A stretch of DNA of 64,000 nucleotides from Parapedobacter sp964498395 (lineage in GTDB: Bacteria; Bacteroidota; Bacteroidia; Sphingobacteriales; Sphingobacteriaceae), in assembly GCA_964498395.1 (NCBI GenBank), contig CAZCHE010000015.1, positions 1 to 64,000 on the forward strand. The letters run 5' to 3'. Both the position numbers and the translations under genes were made by a program. Below, one piece after another: positions 42,489-50,962 of the stretch (within the stretch, counting starts at the first letter, position 1; every line of letters begins with the position of its first letter). Under the pieces are notes generated by a model. It worked only from the letters and a program-made list of their open reading frames with translations, had not been told where the DNA came from and did not search any database.

Positions 42489-43445
42489 TTAGAATACTTG
42501 CTCCACAATCTGCCTCGTAGGCGCTGGATTACCCATGGTGTAGAAATGCAACACGGGTGCCCCAAGGTTAACAAGTTCTTTGCACTGGTGCACCATCCAT
42601 TCGATACCCACTTCTTTCACTTGCTGGATGGATTTACAAGCTCCAACGGCTTCGCTCAACTCTACCGGAATATCGATATGGAAAATCTTGGGTAGGCTAA
42701 TGAGCTGCCTTGCCGAAGTAATGGGTTTCAAGCCCGGAATGATTGGCACGTGGATGCCATGTGCCCGGCATTGCTCCACAAAAGCCTTGTATTTGCTGTT
42801 GTCGAAGAACATTTGCGTGACGATGAAATCGGCCCCCATATCCACTTTCTTTTTCAGGTATTTGAAATCGGTCTGGAAATTAGGCGCTTCAAAATGTTTT
42901 TCGGGATAGCCTGCCACTCCGATACAGAAATCCGTTTTTTCAGAGTTTTCAATATCCTCGTGCAGGTATTTGCCGCTATTCATGTCCTTTACATGCTGCA
43001 ACAAATCAGTAGCATAGGCATGACCGCCCGGTGTGGGAACAAAATCTTTATCGGCCTTGCGGGCATCGCCACGCAACACCAACACATTATCGATACCTAG
43101 AAAGTGCAGGTCTATCAGGGCGTTTTCGGTCTCTTCTTTGGTAAATCCCCCACAGATCAAATGCGGCACGGCATCCACCTTGTACTTGTTCATGATGGCC
43201 GCACAAATGGCCACCGTACCCGGTCGCTTGCGGTAAGCAATCCGCTCCAAAAGCCCATTGGGATGCTGCTTATAGATATAGTCTTCCCGATGATAGGTCA
43301 CATCTATAAACGGAGGTTGAAACTCCATCAACGCATCGATGGTATGGTAAATACTCGCGATGCTCTGCCCCTTAACGGGGGGGAGCAGCTCGAAAGAAAA
43401 CAAGGTTTTCCCTTTCGCGTTTTCGATGTGTTCGGTTATTTTCAT
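42489..43445 (-). CDS. metF: Methylenetetrahydrofolate reductase
   Basis: A 318-residue TIM-barrel flavoprotein that reduces methylene-THF to methyl-THF for methionine synthesis. It shows KTLFSFELLPPVKGQ (catalytic Glu about 20), FIDVTYHREDY, HLICGGFTKEETENALIDL, NVLVLRGDARK (FAD), and GADFIVTQMFFDN. Length is typical for the bacterial enzyme. It has its own strong promoter, so it is transcribed separately from rimM upstream. No SAM riboswitch is seen in the 40-base leader, only a small GCTGC/GCAGC stem. Confidence 0.95.
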   Translation of the reverse strand: MKITEHIENAKGKTLFSFELLPPVKGQSIASIYHTIDALMEFQPPFIDVTYHREDYIYKQHPNGLLERIAYRKRPGTVAICAAIMNKYKVDAVPHLICGGFTKEETENALIDLHFLGIDNVLVLRGDARKADKDFVPTPGGHAYATDLLQHVKDMNSGKYLHEDIENSEKTDFCIGVAGYPEKHFEAPNFQTDFKYLKKKVDMGADFIVTQMFFDNSKYKAFVEQCRAHGIHVPIIPGLKPITSARQLISLPKIFHIDIPVELSEAVGACKSIQQVKEVGIEWMVHQCKELVNLGAPVLHFYTMGNPAPTRQIVEQVF

Positions 43446-43490
43446 CTTCTTAACTATACCATCCGTGAATATGCTGCGTTATGCAGCCGC

Positions 43491-43521
43491 CAAACTTAGA
43501 TAAATTATTGATAATGTTCAA
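43491..43521 (-). promoter_or_regulatory. Promoter of metF
   Basis: On the minus strand TTG (43519-43521), a 20-base spacer and TAAGTTTG (43491-43498) form a full Bacteroidota promoter, 46 bases from the -7 box to the metF start. Confidence 0.7.
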
Positions 43522-43587
43522 TACTCTTTTTTGCATCAATGAGCTCGGCCCGCTAAGTTCGCCCCGACATGCAAAGCGAATTTGCGG

Positions 43588-44112
43588 TCACGAATAGACG
43601 TCTACCAGGCCGTCTGGCAGGTTGACATCCAGCCGGTTATTCTCCTTGTCAATGGCTATAATCAGTTCATCATTCAAGGGAAACATCAACTCATTATCCT
43701 GATAAGCCACTGCGGCCACATATTGCTGTGGATATTCATGCACCGCGGTGATTTCTCCCAATGCACCGTGTATCTGGTCGTACACCAGGTATCCTTTTAA
43801 ATCGGTCAATCGGAAATCATCCGGGCTCCGTTCAGGTTTTTTGCTGTTCGGCAGGTATACTTTTTTGCGGACAAGCGGTTGTGCTTTATCGATATGGTCG
43901 ATCTCCTCGAGAAACAGGTAGGCGGTGCTATTGGGATGCAATTTAAGGCTTTCTACAAAAAAAGGCACCAATTTGTTGTTGATTTCCAGAAACAGCACAT
44001 CCAGTTCCAGGGCTTTGTAATCATCAAATTCGAAAAACAACTGCACCTCACCCTTGAGCCCCCGTGTCTTGCTGATATAGCCGATATAAAAATTTTCCTT
44101 TAAATAATCCAT
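43588..44112 (-). CDS. rimM: Ribosome maturation factor RimM
   Basis: A 174-residue 16S rRNA-processing factor that binds S19 and helps assemble the 30S head. The N-terminal barrel has IGYISKTRGLKGEVQLFFEF (about 9-28), and the PRC-barrel domain has LKGYLVYDQIHGALGEITAV and a final MFPLNDELIIAID. The start is ATG 44112; an upstream in-frame start (44160) would add 16 residues of unrelated text. It follows rpsP by 84 bases, the common rpsP-rimM pair. Confidence 0.92.
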   Translation of the reverse strand: MDYLKENFYIGYISKTRGLKGEVQLFFEFDDYKALELDVLFLEINNKLVPFFVESLKLHPNSTAYLFLEEIDHIDKAQPLVRKKVYLPNSKKPERSPDDFRLTDLKGYLVYDQIHGALGEITAVHEYPQQYVAAVAYQDNELMFPLNDELIIAIDKENNRLDVNLPDGLVDVYS

Positions 44113-44196
44113 CGCTGCATGGTTTAAACAAAAAACCGCTCCGGAGACATGCCAGTCCACCCGGAGCGGTTTGTGTACTTACACGAATAACGGTTA

Positions 44197-44781
44197 TTAT
44201 TCCTCAGTCTTTGCTTCTTCGTCGGTGCTCTCAGGAGCCGCGTCAGTTGCTGGAGTTTCTTCAGCTGCTGCTTCCACCACTTCCTCGGCAGATGCCTCCG
44301 CTTCCGGAGCTTCTTCCGCTGGAGGTGTGTTCTTCGCTTCTACAGCTGCGGCGATCTCCGCTTTTTTCTTTGCCTCGGCAGCTAGTGCAGTTTTCTTAGC
44401 TTCTGCTTTGGTTTCAGCCAATCCGTCTTTCTTACCTTGGATTTTGGCCTCTTTGCCTTGCAACCATTCCTCAAAACGAGCGTCGGCGGTAGCCTCATCA
44501 AAGGCACCTTTTTTCACGCCGCCTTGCAAGTGTTTTTTGTACAACACACCTTTGTATGAAAGGATAGCTTTGGTGGTATCCGTAGGTTGAGCACCTTTAT
44601 TCAACCAATCAAGCGCTTTGTCGAAGTTCAAGTCGATGGTAGCGGGGTTGGTATTGGGATTGTATGACCCGATACGCTCAATGAATTTACCGTCACGAGG
44701 AGCCCGTGAATCGGCCACTACTACATGGTAAAAAGGTTTTCCTTTCTTACCGTGTCTTTGCAATCTAATTTTAACTGCCAT
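44197..44781 (-). CDS. rpsP: Ribosomal protein S16 with long acidic Ala/Glu tail
   Basis: A 194-residue protein. The first about 80 residues are ordinary S16 (VKIRLQRHGKKGKPFYHVVV, then DGKFIERIGSYNPN), a 30S assembly protein. The remaining 110 residues first give a charged helical stretch (KAEAKKTALAAEAKKKAEIA) and then an Ala/Glu-rich acidic tail (EEAPEAEASAEEVVEAAAEE). Tails of this kind are known in S16 of Sphingobacteriales; their role is unknown. First gene of the rpsP-rimM unit, preceded by a -7 box and palindrome. Confidence 0.95.
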   Translation of the reverse strand: MAVKIRLQRHGKKGKPFYHVVVADSRAPRDGKFIERIGSYNPNTNPATIDLNFDKALDWLNKGAQPTDTTKAILSYKGVLYKKHLQGGVKKGAFDEATADARFEEWLQGKEAKIQGKKDGLAETKAEAKKTALAAEAKKKAEIAAAVEAKNTPPAEEAPEAEASAEEVVEAAAEETPATDAAPESTDEEAKTEE

Positions 44782-44841
44782 TCTTTTTCAATTATGATTA
44801 TGTATCCAACATAGTTCCCGGAGCCTTATGCTGCGGGGCTG

Positions 44842-44868
44842 CAAAGATAGTAATTATTTGATAATTAC
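44842..44868 (-). promoter_or_regulatory. -7 box and palindrome upstream of rpsP
   Basis: TATCTTTG (44842-44849, minus strand) is followed upstream by the perfect palindrome GTAATTAT TTG ATAATTAC (44850-44868). The -33 site has no clear TTG. The palindrome occupies the place of an operator. Confidence 0.5.
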
Positions 44869-44902
44869 GATAGTCCGTTTATTTTATTTTTGGCAAAGGT
44901 CA

Positions 44903-45778
44903 TTATTCATAACCGAAGCGCTTCAGGTAGTTTTCTTTTTTTCGCCAATCGGGAATGACTTTCACAAAGAGTTCCAAAAAGACCTTTTGTTGGAGGAACT
45001 CCTCGATGTCTTGCCGGGCATAGGTCCCTACCTTTTTAATCATGCTGCCAGCCTTACCAATGATGATATTCTTTTGCGAGTCGCGTTCCACAATGATCTC
45101 TGCGCTGATGCGTGTGATATTTTCTTCCTCCTTAAACGAGGTGACCACCACTTCGGTGCTGTACGGGATTTCCTTTTCATACAACTTAAAAACTTTCTCC
45201 CGGATGATCTCTGATACAAAAAAACGCTCGCTTTTATCGGTCAACGCGTCCTTCTCGTAGTAAGGGGCGTGCTCTGGCAAACGGTCCAGGATAAACTGCA
45301 TCACCGCCTGTATATTGTGCCCATGCAGCGCCGATATCGCAAAGACTGCCTGCGGATTGATGGTATCTTGCCAATAGGTGATTTTATTTTTGACTTCCTC
45401 TTCCGTTGATTTGTCAATTTTATTAATCAATATCGCCACGGGGGATGCCGTCTTACGCAATTTATCAATCACGTCACTTTCGTCGTACTTTTCATTAATA
45501 TCCGTGACGAGCAAGATGACATCGGCATCGATGAGTGACCCTTGCACCACATTCATCATGGATTCCTGCAGCGTATAGGAAGGTTTAATGACACCCGGCG
45601 TGTCGGAAAACACAATCTGGTAATCCGGCTCGTTGACGATCCCGATGATTCTGTGGCGGGTCGTTTGCGCTTTCGAGGTAACGATAGACATTTTTTCACC
45701 CACTAATGCGTTCATTAGCGTAGACTTACCAGCGTTTGGCTTTCCAATGATGCTGACGAAACCGGCCTTGTGCGACAT
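44903..45778 (-). CDS. era: GTPase Era
   Basis: A 291-residue GTPase for 30S maturation that binds the 3' end of 16S rRNA. The G motifs are GKPNAGKSTLMNALVG (G1, about 11-26), TTRHR (G2), DTPG (G3) and NKID (G4, about 123-126). The C-terminal KH domain has VFKLYEKEIPYSTEVVV and GKAGSMIKKVGTYARQDIE, the GxxG-type RNA-binding turn. The start ATG 45778 begins MSHKAGFVSIIGK; a frame extension to 45805 adds only a basic tail. Single gene. Confidence 0.95.
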   Translation of the reverse strand: MSHKAGFVSIIGKPNAGKSTLMNALVGEKMSIVTSKAQTTRHRIIGIVNEPDYQIVFSDTPGVIKPSYTLQESMMNVVQGSLIDADVILLVTDINEKYDESDVIDKLRKTASPVAILINKIDKSTEEEVKNKITYWQDTINPQAVFAISALHGHNIQAVMQFILDRLPEHAPYYEKDALTDKSERFFVSEIIREKVFKLYEKEIPYSTEVVVTSFKEEENITRISAEIIVERDSQKNIIIGKAGSMIKKVGTYARQDIEEFLQQKVFLELFVKVIPDWRKKENYLKRFGYE

Positions 45779-45794
45779 TTTTTTGCGTTTTGAT

Positions 45795-45825
45795 TTGTTT
45801 TGCAAAGAAACAAATTATATCTTTG
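45795..45825 (+). promoter_or_regulatory. Promoter of the initiator tRNA gene
   Basis: TTG (45795-45797), a 20-base spacer and TATCTTTG (45818-45825), about 68 bases before the tRNA. It overlaps the upstream end of the divergent era gene. Confidence 0.7.
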
Positions 45826-45893
45826 CAGTCCAATTCGGAAAAGGAATTAAAAAAATCCAGCAGCGATTGCGGGAGTAAAACATAAAGATACAT

Positions 45894-45969
<76 letters not shown>

Positions 45970-45972
45970 AAG

Positions 45973-46008
45973 AAAGCCGGTCAAGAAATTGATCGGCTTT
46001 TGTTATTT
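45973..46008 (+). terminator. Terminator after tRNA-fMet
   Basis: AAAGCCGGTC (45973-45982) pairs with GATCGGCTTT (45991-46000), one G-T pair, loop AAGAAATT, then TGTTATTTT. Confidence 0.85.
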
Positions 46009-46083
46009 TACAGCTAACCGATGAAACCTGCATCGGATACACATCAAACAGAAATTTGAGCCAAAACACACGTTAAGAAAAAC

Positions 46084-46121
46084 AAATGCCCAACTATTTT
46101 ACAATGAAATAGTTGGACATT
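46084..46121. repeat. Long 16-bp hairpin between tRNA-fMet and the PepSY-like gene
   Basis: AAATGCCCAACTATTT (46084-46099) pairs with AAATAGTTGGACATTT (46106-46121), one mismatch, loop TACAATG. It lies after the stop of the minus-strand PepSY-like gene and may end that transcript. Confidence 0.7.
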
Positions 46122-46178
46122 TGCCAAATAAATCCGAGCACTTTGCAGGCAACAAGCCTGTGTGAACGAATCAGCCGC

Positions 46179-46616
46179 TTACATATCTAACCGCAAAAAA
46201 TTGCCGTCGCCGTCAAACTTCAATTCTAAACCATTGGAGAGCTTTACTTCTTGCCCGCGGTCATCGAGCTCCCAATCGATGATAAAGTGCTCAGGATAAT
46301 TGTCATTGACATAAGTCAGAATCTTTGCTGGCACCACACTGTCCGGCAATCTATTGTTGCCTTCTACGCCAAGCACCTTGCCGCTTTTATTAAATTCCAA
46401 TTTGTACCCCTCACTCAGGTATACGTCAAACGTCGTTTTGAGATCGTCCCGCTCTTTTACCACCTGGAGGATTTCATGACCGGGAAAATGTTGGGTGATA
46501 TATTGCTGAGCTTCTTTTGGGAGTCCGTCAGCCGATATAATGCTCTCCTTATCACAGGCCGCACCCATTACCAATACCGTAGCCAATATGGCCATAAAAT
46601 TCATTGCTTTTTTCAT
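46179..46616 (-). CDS. PepSY-like (BLIP-type) lipoprotein
   Basis: A 145-residue protein with a lipoprotein signal (ILATVLVMGAACDKE; Cys about 21). The mature part holds two copies of a small PepSY-like alpha-beta unit (LPKEAQQYITQHFPGHEILQ with YKLEFNKSGKVLGVEG; VVPAKILTYVNDNYPEHFII with LELKFDGDGNFLRLD). This matches the PepSY-like domain family often seen as periplasmic proteins in Bacteroidota, of unknown function. Single gene. Confidence 0.78.
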   Translation of the reverse strand: MKKAMNFMAILATVLVMGAACDKESIISADGLPKEAQQYITQHFPGHEILQVVKERDDLKTTFDVYLSEGYKLEFNKSGKVLGVEGNNRLPDSVVPAKILTYVNDNYPEHFIIDWELDDRGQEVKLSNGLELKFDGDGNFLRLDM

Positions 46617-46705
46617 GATCGTTTAACTTTTCTTCTTGTTTTATCTCCAAGACAACCCAACCCTACTTTACCCTTACTGATTCATGAAAAAAAAAATAAA
46701 ATTTA

Positions 46706-47770
46706 TTATTCTTTCACCACGTTCTCTAGAATGTCGATATAAAGCTGTATACCCTCCCCTATTTCATTCACATAAATAAATTCATCAGCCATGTGTGAAC
46801 GCGCGGAATCACCAGGGCCAAGTTTCAGCGATGGAATATCGAGCAGTGCTTGGTCGCTCGTCGTCGGTGAGCCATAGGTGGTACGCCCGAGGGCTATACC
46901 CGCTTGTACCACTGGGTGGCCTTTAGGTATCGATGAAGGTTTTAGCCTAACCGAACGTGGCTTAACCTCGCAATTCACATGTTGTTTAATGATGTCAAGC
47001 ACCTCTTCATTCCGGTAAGCATCGGTCACCCGTATGTCGACTACAAATTCACAGGTGGCAGGCACCACATTATGCTGCGAACCGGCATGGATAACCGTCA
47101 CACTCATTTTAATCGGGCCGAATTCCGCTGATTCTTTCGGAAACCGATAGCTGATGAACCAGTCAATATCCTTTAGTGCTTTATAGATGGCATTGTCTCC
47201 CTCTTCACGGGCAGCATGGCCCGCCCTGCCGTGTGCCACACAGTCTAGCACCATCAGCCCGCGTTCGGCAACCGCCAATTGCATTAAGGTGGGCTCGCCG
47301 ACAATTGCAAAATCCAAGGGTCCTAAATCAGGGATGACCAGTTCTAATCCATTGACGCCCGATATCTCTTCTTCTGCAGTCGCTGCCAAGCAAAAATTAT
47401 AGTTCAGCCCCTCTTGCGAATAAAAATGCAGAAACGTTGCGATCAGCGACACCAAGCACCCTCCTGCATCATTACTGCCTAAACCGAACAACTTACCATC
47501 TTCGATGTCCGAGGAAAATGGATTGCGGGTATACCCTGTATTCGGCTTTACCGTATCGTGGTGGGAATTAAGCAATATGGTCGGTTTAGCAGCATCAAAG
47601 AATTTGTTATACGCCCATACGTTATTCAGCTTACGGTATGTTTTAACACCCCTTTGTTGCAAAAACCGCTCTATTGCGTCTCCTGTTTGGTTCTCCTCTT
47701 TACTGAAAGAAGGGATACGGATCAGGTCACGCAATAGATTGGTACTATCGTGTATTAATTTTTCAATCAT
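46706..47770 (-). CDS. argE: M20-family acylornithine/acylcitrulline deacylase
   Basis: A 354-residue zinc peptidase-like deacylase that removes the acyl group near the end of arginine synthesis. It shows the metal ligands in TILLNSHHDTVKPN (H about 73), GLGSNDAGGCLV (bridging Asp), AATAEEEISG (catalytic Glu pair) and a late His in the GPGDSARSHMADEFI region. ATG 47770 lies in the last codons of proC, an 8-base overlap; an upstream extension would only repeat proC sequence in another frame. In the ArgF' pathway the substrate is probably N-acylcitrulline. Last gene of the operon. Confidence 0.88.
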   Translation of the reverse strand: MIEKLIHDSTNLLRDLIRIPSFSKEENQTGDAIERFLQQRGVKTYRKLNNVWAYNKFFDAAKPTILLNSHHDTVKPNTGYTRNPFSSDIEDGKLFGLGSNDAGGCLVSLIATFLHFYSQEGLNYNFCLAATAEEEISGVNGLELVIPDLGPLDFAIVGEPTLMQLAVAERGLMVLDCVAHGRAGHAAREEGDNAIYKALKDIDWFISYRFPKESAEFGPIKMSVTVIHAGSQHNVVPATCEFVVDIRVTDAYRNEEVLDIIKQHVNCEVKPRSVRLKPSSIPKGHPVVQAGIALGRTTYGSPTTSDQALLDIPSLKLGPGDSARSHMADEFIYVNEIGEGIQLYIDILENVVKE

Positions 47771-48566
47771 GATATAATCCCCCAGCCTTGAGTGCCGATA
47801 GCTTGATGCCTTTAATGAAAGCCGAACTGAACCCATTGTGTTCCATTTCATTCAAACCAGCAATGGTACATCCTTTGGGGGAGGTTACCTTATCAATCTC
47901 ACCCTCTGGATGGCTCTGGGTTTGCAATAATAAATCGGCAGCGCCTTTCGCCGTTTGCACAGCCATTTTCAATGCGTCATGCGCGTGGAAGCCGATTTCA
48001 ACGCCTCCCTGTGATGCCGCACGGATACTGCGCAGGAAAAAGGCAATACCACAAGCACACAGCGCGGTGGCTGATGTCATGAGGTCTTCATTGATCGTAA
48101 CGACAGCCCCCACGGTCTCGAACATCTGGGTTACCCGCTCCATTTGCTCATCAGCCGCATTGTCGGAAGCGATACAGGTCATCGATTGGCCGATTGCAAT
48201 AGCTGTATTCGGCATAGCACGGATAACCTGCACATTATTGCCCAGTTCATCCCGTACATCGGCACAGGTGACTCCTGACACGACCGAAACCACTAGTTGT
48301 TTTTCCGGAGAAATGGCGGGCGCTATTTCTTCCAGTACTTTCTTCAATTGCTGGGGTAGTACTGCCAAAACGATAACACTGGCGTCATAGATAGCCACCT
48401 TATTGTTGTCGCTCACTTTAAATCCCTTAGCAGCCTCTTCACTGAGTGACTTGAGGCTTCTGCGTGTCAACGTGATATCCTCCGCCTGGCAATACGATTT
48501 ATTTACCAGCCCCTTCGCTAATGATAGCCCGATGTTTCCACTGCCAATAATGGTTATTTTGCTCAT
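47763..48566 (-). CDS. proC: Pyrroline-5-carboxylate reductase
   Basis: A 267-residue enzyme that makes proline from pyrroline-5-carboxylate using NAD(P)H. The Rossmann start is KITIIGSGNIGLSLAKGLV (about 3-21). VIRAMPNTAIAIGQSMTCIA and the C-terminal SHPEGEIDKVTSPKGCTIAGLN (with SPKGCT, about 237-242) are family signatures. Its place between argB and argE is common in Bacteroidota and ties proline to arginine and ornithine metabolism. 18 bases after argB; overlaps argE by 8. Confidence 0.94.
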   Translation of the reverse strand: MSKITIIGSGNIGLSLAKGLVNKSYCQAEDITLTRRSLKSLSEEAAKGFKVSDNNKVAIYDASVIVLAVLPQQLKKVLEEIAPAISPEKQLVVSVVSGVTCADVRDELGNNVQVIRAMPNTAIAIGQSMTCIASDNAADEQMERVTQMFETVGAVVTINEDLMTSATALCACGIAFFLRSIRAASQGGVEIGFHAHDALKMAVQTAKGAADLLLQTQSHPEGEIDKVTSPKGCTIAGLNEMEHNGFSSAFIKGIKLSALKAGGLYHD

Positions 48567-48584
48567 TTTAGATATAGATAAAAA

Positions 48585-49373
48585 TTACTTGATCATCCGT
48601 GTTCCAAATTGCCGTTGCTGCAATAAATGCAGGTCGTCGGCATGCCCGACACATACTTCACTAACCCCCCTGGCAATGGCATCAAATGCATTGTGCAGCT
48701 TGGGTATCATGCCGTCAGCAACCACACCTGATGCCTTTAATTGTTCAAACTCAGCCGCCTTTATCTCCGGTATCACCGAATGTTCGTCATGAACATCCTG
48801 CAGCACCCCCTTTTTTTCAAAGCAATACACCAGCGACGTTTCAAACATGGCCGACAATGCTACGGCCAACGCTGATGCGATGGTATCTGCATTCGTGTTC
48901 AATAGCTGCCCTTTCCCATCGTGTGTAATCGCGGAAAATACGGGAACCATGTTCCCTGCTAACAGCGTTTCCAACGTATACGTATCCACCGAGCCAGGAA
49001 GAATATCCCCCACAAATCCGTAATCGATTTCCTTGACCAGTCGCTTTACGGTCTGGATGCTGTTGCCATCCGCTCCGCTTAACCCGATCGCATTGCATCC
49101 GAGCGCCTGCAAGTTTGCCACCAATTGCTTATTGGTCAACCCGGCATACACCATGGTCACCACTCGGAGCATCGCTTCATCCGTAATTCGGCGTCCATCC
49201 ACCAACTTCGCCTCCACGCCAAGTTCAGCTGCTATACGTGTAGCTATCTTTCCTCCACCGTGCACCAAAATCTTGTTGCCGCGCAGGCTTGCAAATTTTT
49301 CCAAAAAACGACTTAACCCTTCGGAATGGTCGATTATATTCCCACCAATCTTGATTACCAGTAGTCGAGACAT
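48585..49373 (-). CDS. argB: Acylglutamate kinase
   Basis: A 262-residue amino-acid kinase that phosphorylates N-acylglutamate. The nucleotide and substrate sites are LLVIKIGGNIID (Lys about 8), NKILVHGGGKIATRIAAEL, GLSGADGNSIQTVKR and LNTNADTIASALAVAL. The N-terminal extension of arginine-inhibited hexameric kinases is absent, so feedback by arginine is not expected by that route. It starts two bases after the GNAT stop. In this pathway the acyl group may be succinyl. Confidence 0.93.
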   Translation of the reverse strand: MSRLLVIKIGGNIIDHSEGLSRFLEKFASLRGNKILVHGGGKIATRIAAELGVEAKLVDGRRITDEAMLRVVTMVYAGLTNKQLVANLQALGCNAIGLSGADGNSIQTVKRLVKEIDYGFVGDILPGSVDTYTLETLLAGNMVPVFSAITHDGKGQLLNTNADTIASALAVALSAMFETSLVYCFEKKGVLQDVHDEHSVIPEIKAAEFEQLKASGVVADGMIPKLHNAFDAIARGVSEVCVGHADDLHLLQQRQFGTRMIK

Positions 49374-49374
49374 A

Positions 49375-49974
49375 TTAATGTATCTTATTTCTCATTGCGA
49401 TCTTTACTTTATTAAACCATTCCTCGCGCAGAATGCTTAATACGATGCTGTCACGCCGGTCTCCATCACCACGCCGGCCATTGCTTCGGAGGACGCCTTC
49501 CTCCACGCAACCAATGGCTTTCATCGCGTCAATGCTACGTTGGTTTGCTGCGTCAGCCCGAAATTCCACCCGTTCCATCCCCATTTGTTCAAATGCGAAT
49601 TGCAACAACAGGTATTTACAGTGCCTATTGAGCCCCGTACGTTGGAATTCCTGACCATACCAGGTATATCCCAACTGCAGTGTCTGTTCGGCCAACTGAA
49701 TATCGTAGTACCGTGTACTGCCGGCGTATTGTTGCGTCCGTTTATCAAACACGATGAATGGATATTGCTTCCCGCCGCTTCTTCCCTCGACTGCCAAACG
49801 GATATATTCGCCTAATCCTGTCTCACCTGATGCCGAAATCATCGAATACTTCCACAATGTTGGTTCATTCGTTGCAAAAGGCAACAAGTTCGAAAAATCG
49901 GCTACCAGCAAAGGACGGAGCAACGCCACCTCATTTTCAAGCACATAATCCAACTCGAAGTCAAAGGGCATCAT
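49375..49974 (-). CDS. GNAT acetyltransferase inside the arginine operon
   Basis: A 199-residue RimJ/RimL-like GNAT protein. The acetyl-CoA region is LGYTWYGQEFQRTGLNRHCK (about 118-137), with the core strands YAGSTRYYDI and VEFRADAANQRSIDAMKAIG. Closest in pattern to ribosomal-protein and amino-acid N-acetyltransferases. It sits three bases after argF' and two before argB, so it is certainly part of the operon. A role in acylating glutamate, the missing first step, is possible but unproven; a GNAT carried along by chance is the alternative. Confidence 0.8.
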   Translation of the reverse strand: MMPFDFELDYVLENEVALLRPLLVADFSNLLPFATNEPTLWKYSMISASGETGLGEYIRLAVEGRSGGKQYPFIVFDKRTQQYAGSTRYYDIQLAEQTLQLGYTWYGQEFQRTGLNRHCKYLLLQFAFEQMGMERVEFRADAANQRSIDAMKAIGCVEEGVLRSNGRRGDGDRRDSIVLSILREEWFNKVKIAMRNKIH

Positions 49975-49977
49975 CCA

Positions 49978-50940
49978 CTATAATTGCTCAAGCATGCGTT
50001 TCAATACCGCCTGCGCGGCCCATACCCGGTTTCCGGCTTCCTGTATAACCAACGCATTTGGCCCATCCAGCACATCACTTGCCAATTCCAAATCACGGCG
50101 TACGGGTAGACAGTGCATCACTTTGGCCGAGTTTGTCAACCCCAATCGGGCCTGATCAAGCAACCAATTCTCACGCACCGCATGAACCTCTCCATAATCC
50201 GCATACGAAGACCAATTTTTCACATAGACAAAGTCAGCCCCTGACAATGCCTCATCCAGTGTATTGGTGATGGCCGCCCCCTCGGTAAAGGTTTCTGAAA
50301 GTGCATATCCATCAGGATGGGCAATGGTAAAATCTACCAATCCTTCAAGCTGTGCACGGCACATCCATTCGGAAAAAGAATTTGGAACGGCTTGGGGTAA
50401 GGCTTTCACATGCGGTGCCCACGCCAGTACCACTTTGGGTTTCCTGCTATGCGGCCAATGTTCACGGATCGTAATCAAGTCCGTCAGGCTTTGCAAGGGG
50501 TGACGTGTGGCACTTTCCAAACTCACTACTGGCACACCACAGAAACGAACGAATTTCTTGAATAAATCTTCGCTATAATCTTCCTCACGATCCTGCAATT
50601 TGGGGAATGACCGCATGCCCAAGATATCGCAATACTGTCCCATCACCGCCGCTGCTTCGCGAATATGCTCTACGGTATTTCCGTTCATCATTACGCCATC
50701 CCTAGTCTCAAGCGCCCAGCCATCTTTATCCATATTCATCACCATCACATCCATTCCCAAGTTAGCCGCGGCTTTCTGCGTGCTTAGGCGCGTACGCAGG
50801 CTGGGGTTTAGGAACACCAATCCTAATGTTTTCCGTTTACCTAAATGATTATACGCGAAAGGCTCGCTTTTCAACTTCAATGCTTCGTCTACAATGCCGG
50901 ATAAGCTGTCTACATCCGCAACCGAAAAAAACTGTTTCAT
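49978..50940 (-). CDS. argF': N-succinylornithine/acetylornithine carbamoyltransferase
   Basis: A 320-residue transcarbamylase of the ArgF' type. The carbamoyl-phosphate loop is FLNPSLRTRLSTQKAAANLG (about 43-62), followed by the long HPLQSLTDLITI region and the C-terminal HCLPVRRDLELASDVLD. These match the acylornithine transcarbamylases of Bacteroides and Xanthomonas and differ from ordinary ornithine enzymes. At the specificity position (Pro90 in Bacteroides, Glu92 in Xanthomonas) this protein has Val90 in GNTVEHIREA. Published mutants of the Xanthomonas enzyme with Val there use succinylornithine. Second gene of the operon, 22 bases after argD. Confidence 0.93.
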   Translation of the reverse strand: MKQFFSVADVDSLSGIVDEALKLKSEPFAYNHLGKRKTLGLVFLNPSLRTRLSTQKAAANLGMDVMVMNMDKDGWALETRDGVMMNGNTVEHIREAAAVMGQYCDILGMRSFPKLQDREEDYSEDLFKKFVRFCGVPVVSLESATRHPLQSLTDLITIREHWPHSRKPKVVLAWAPHVKALPQAVPNSFSEWMCRAQLEGLVDFTIAHPDGYALSETFTEGAAITNTLDEALSGADFVYVKNWSSYADYGEVHAVRENWLLDQARLGLTNSAKVMHCLPVRRDLELASDVLDGPNALVIQEAGNRVWAAQAVLKRMLEQL

Positions 50941-50962
50941 CTGTCAATCTAAAATCGTCAAT

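Noticed and set aside
43446..43587. A SAM riboswitch upstream of metF
   Set aside because: The metF transcript should start near 43485, leaving only about 40 bases with one small stem, too short for the known SAM riboswitch classes.
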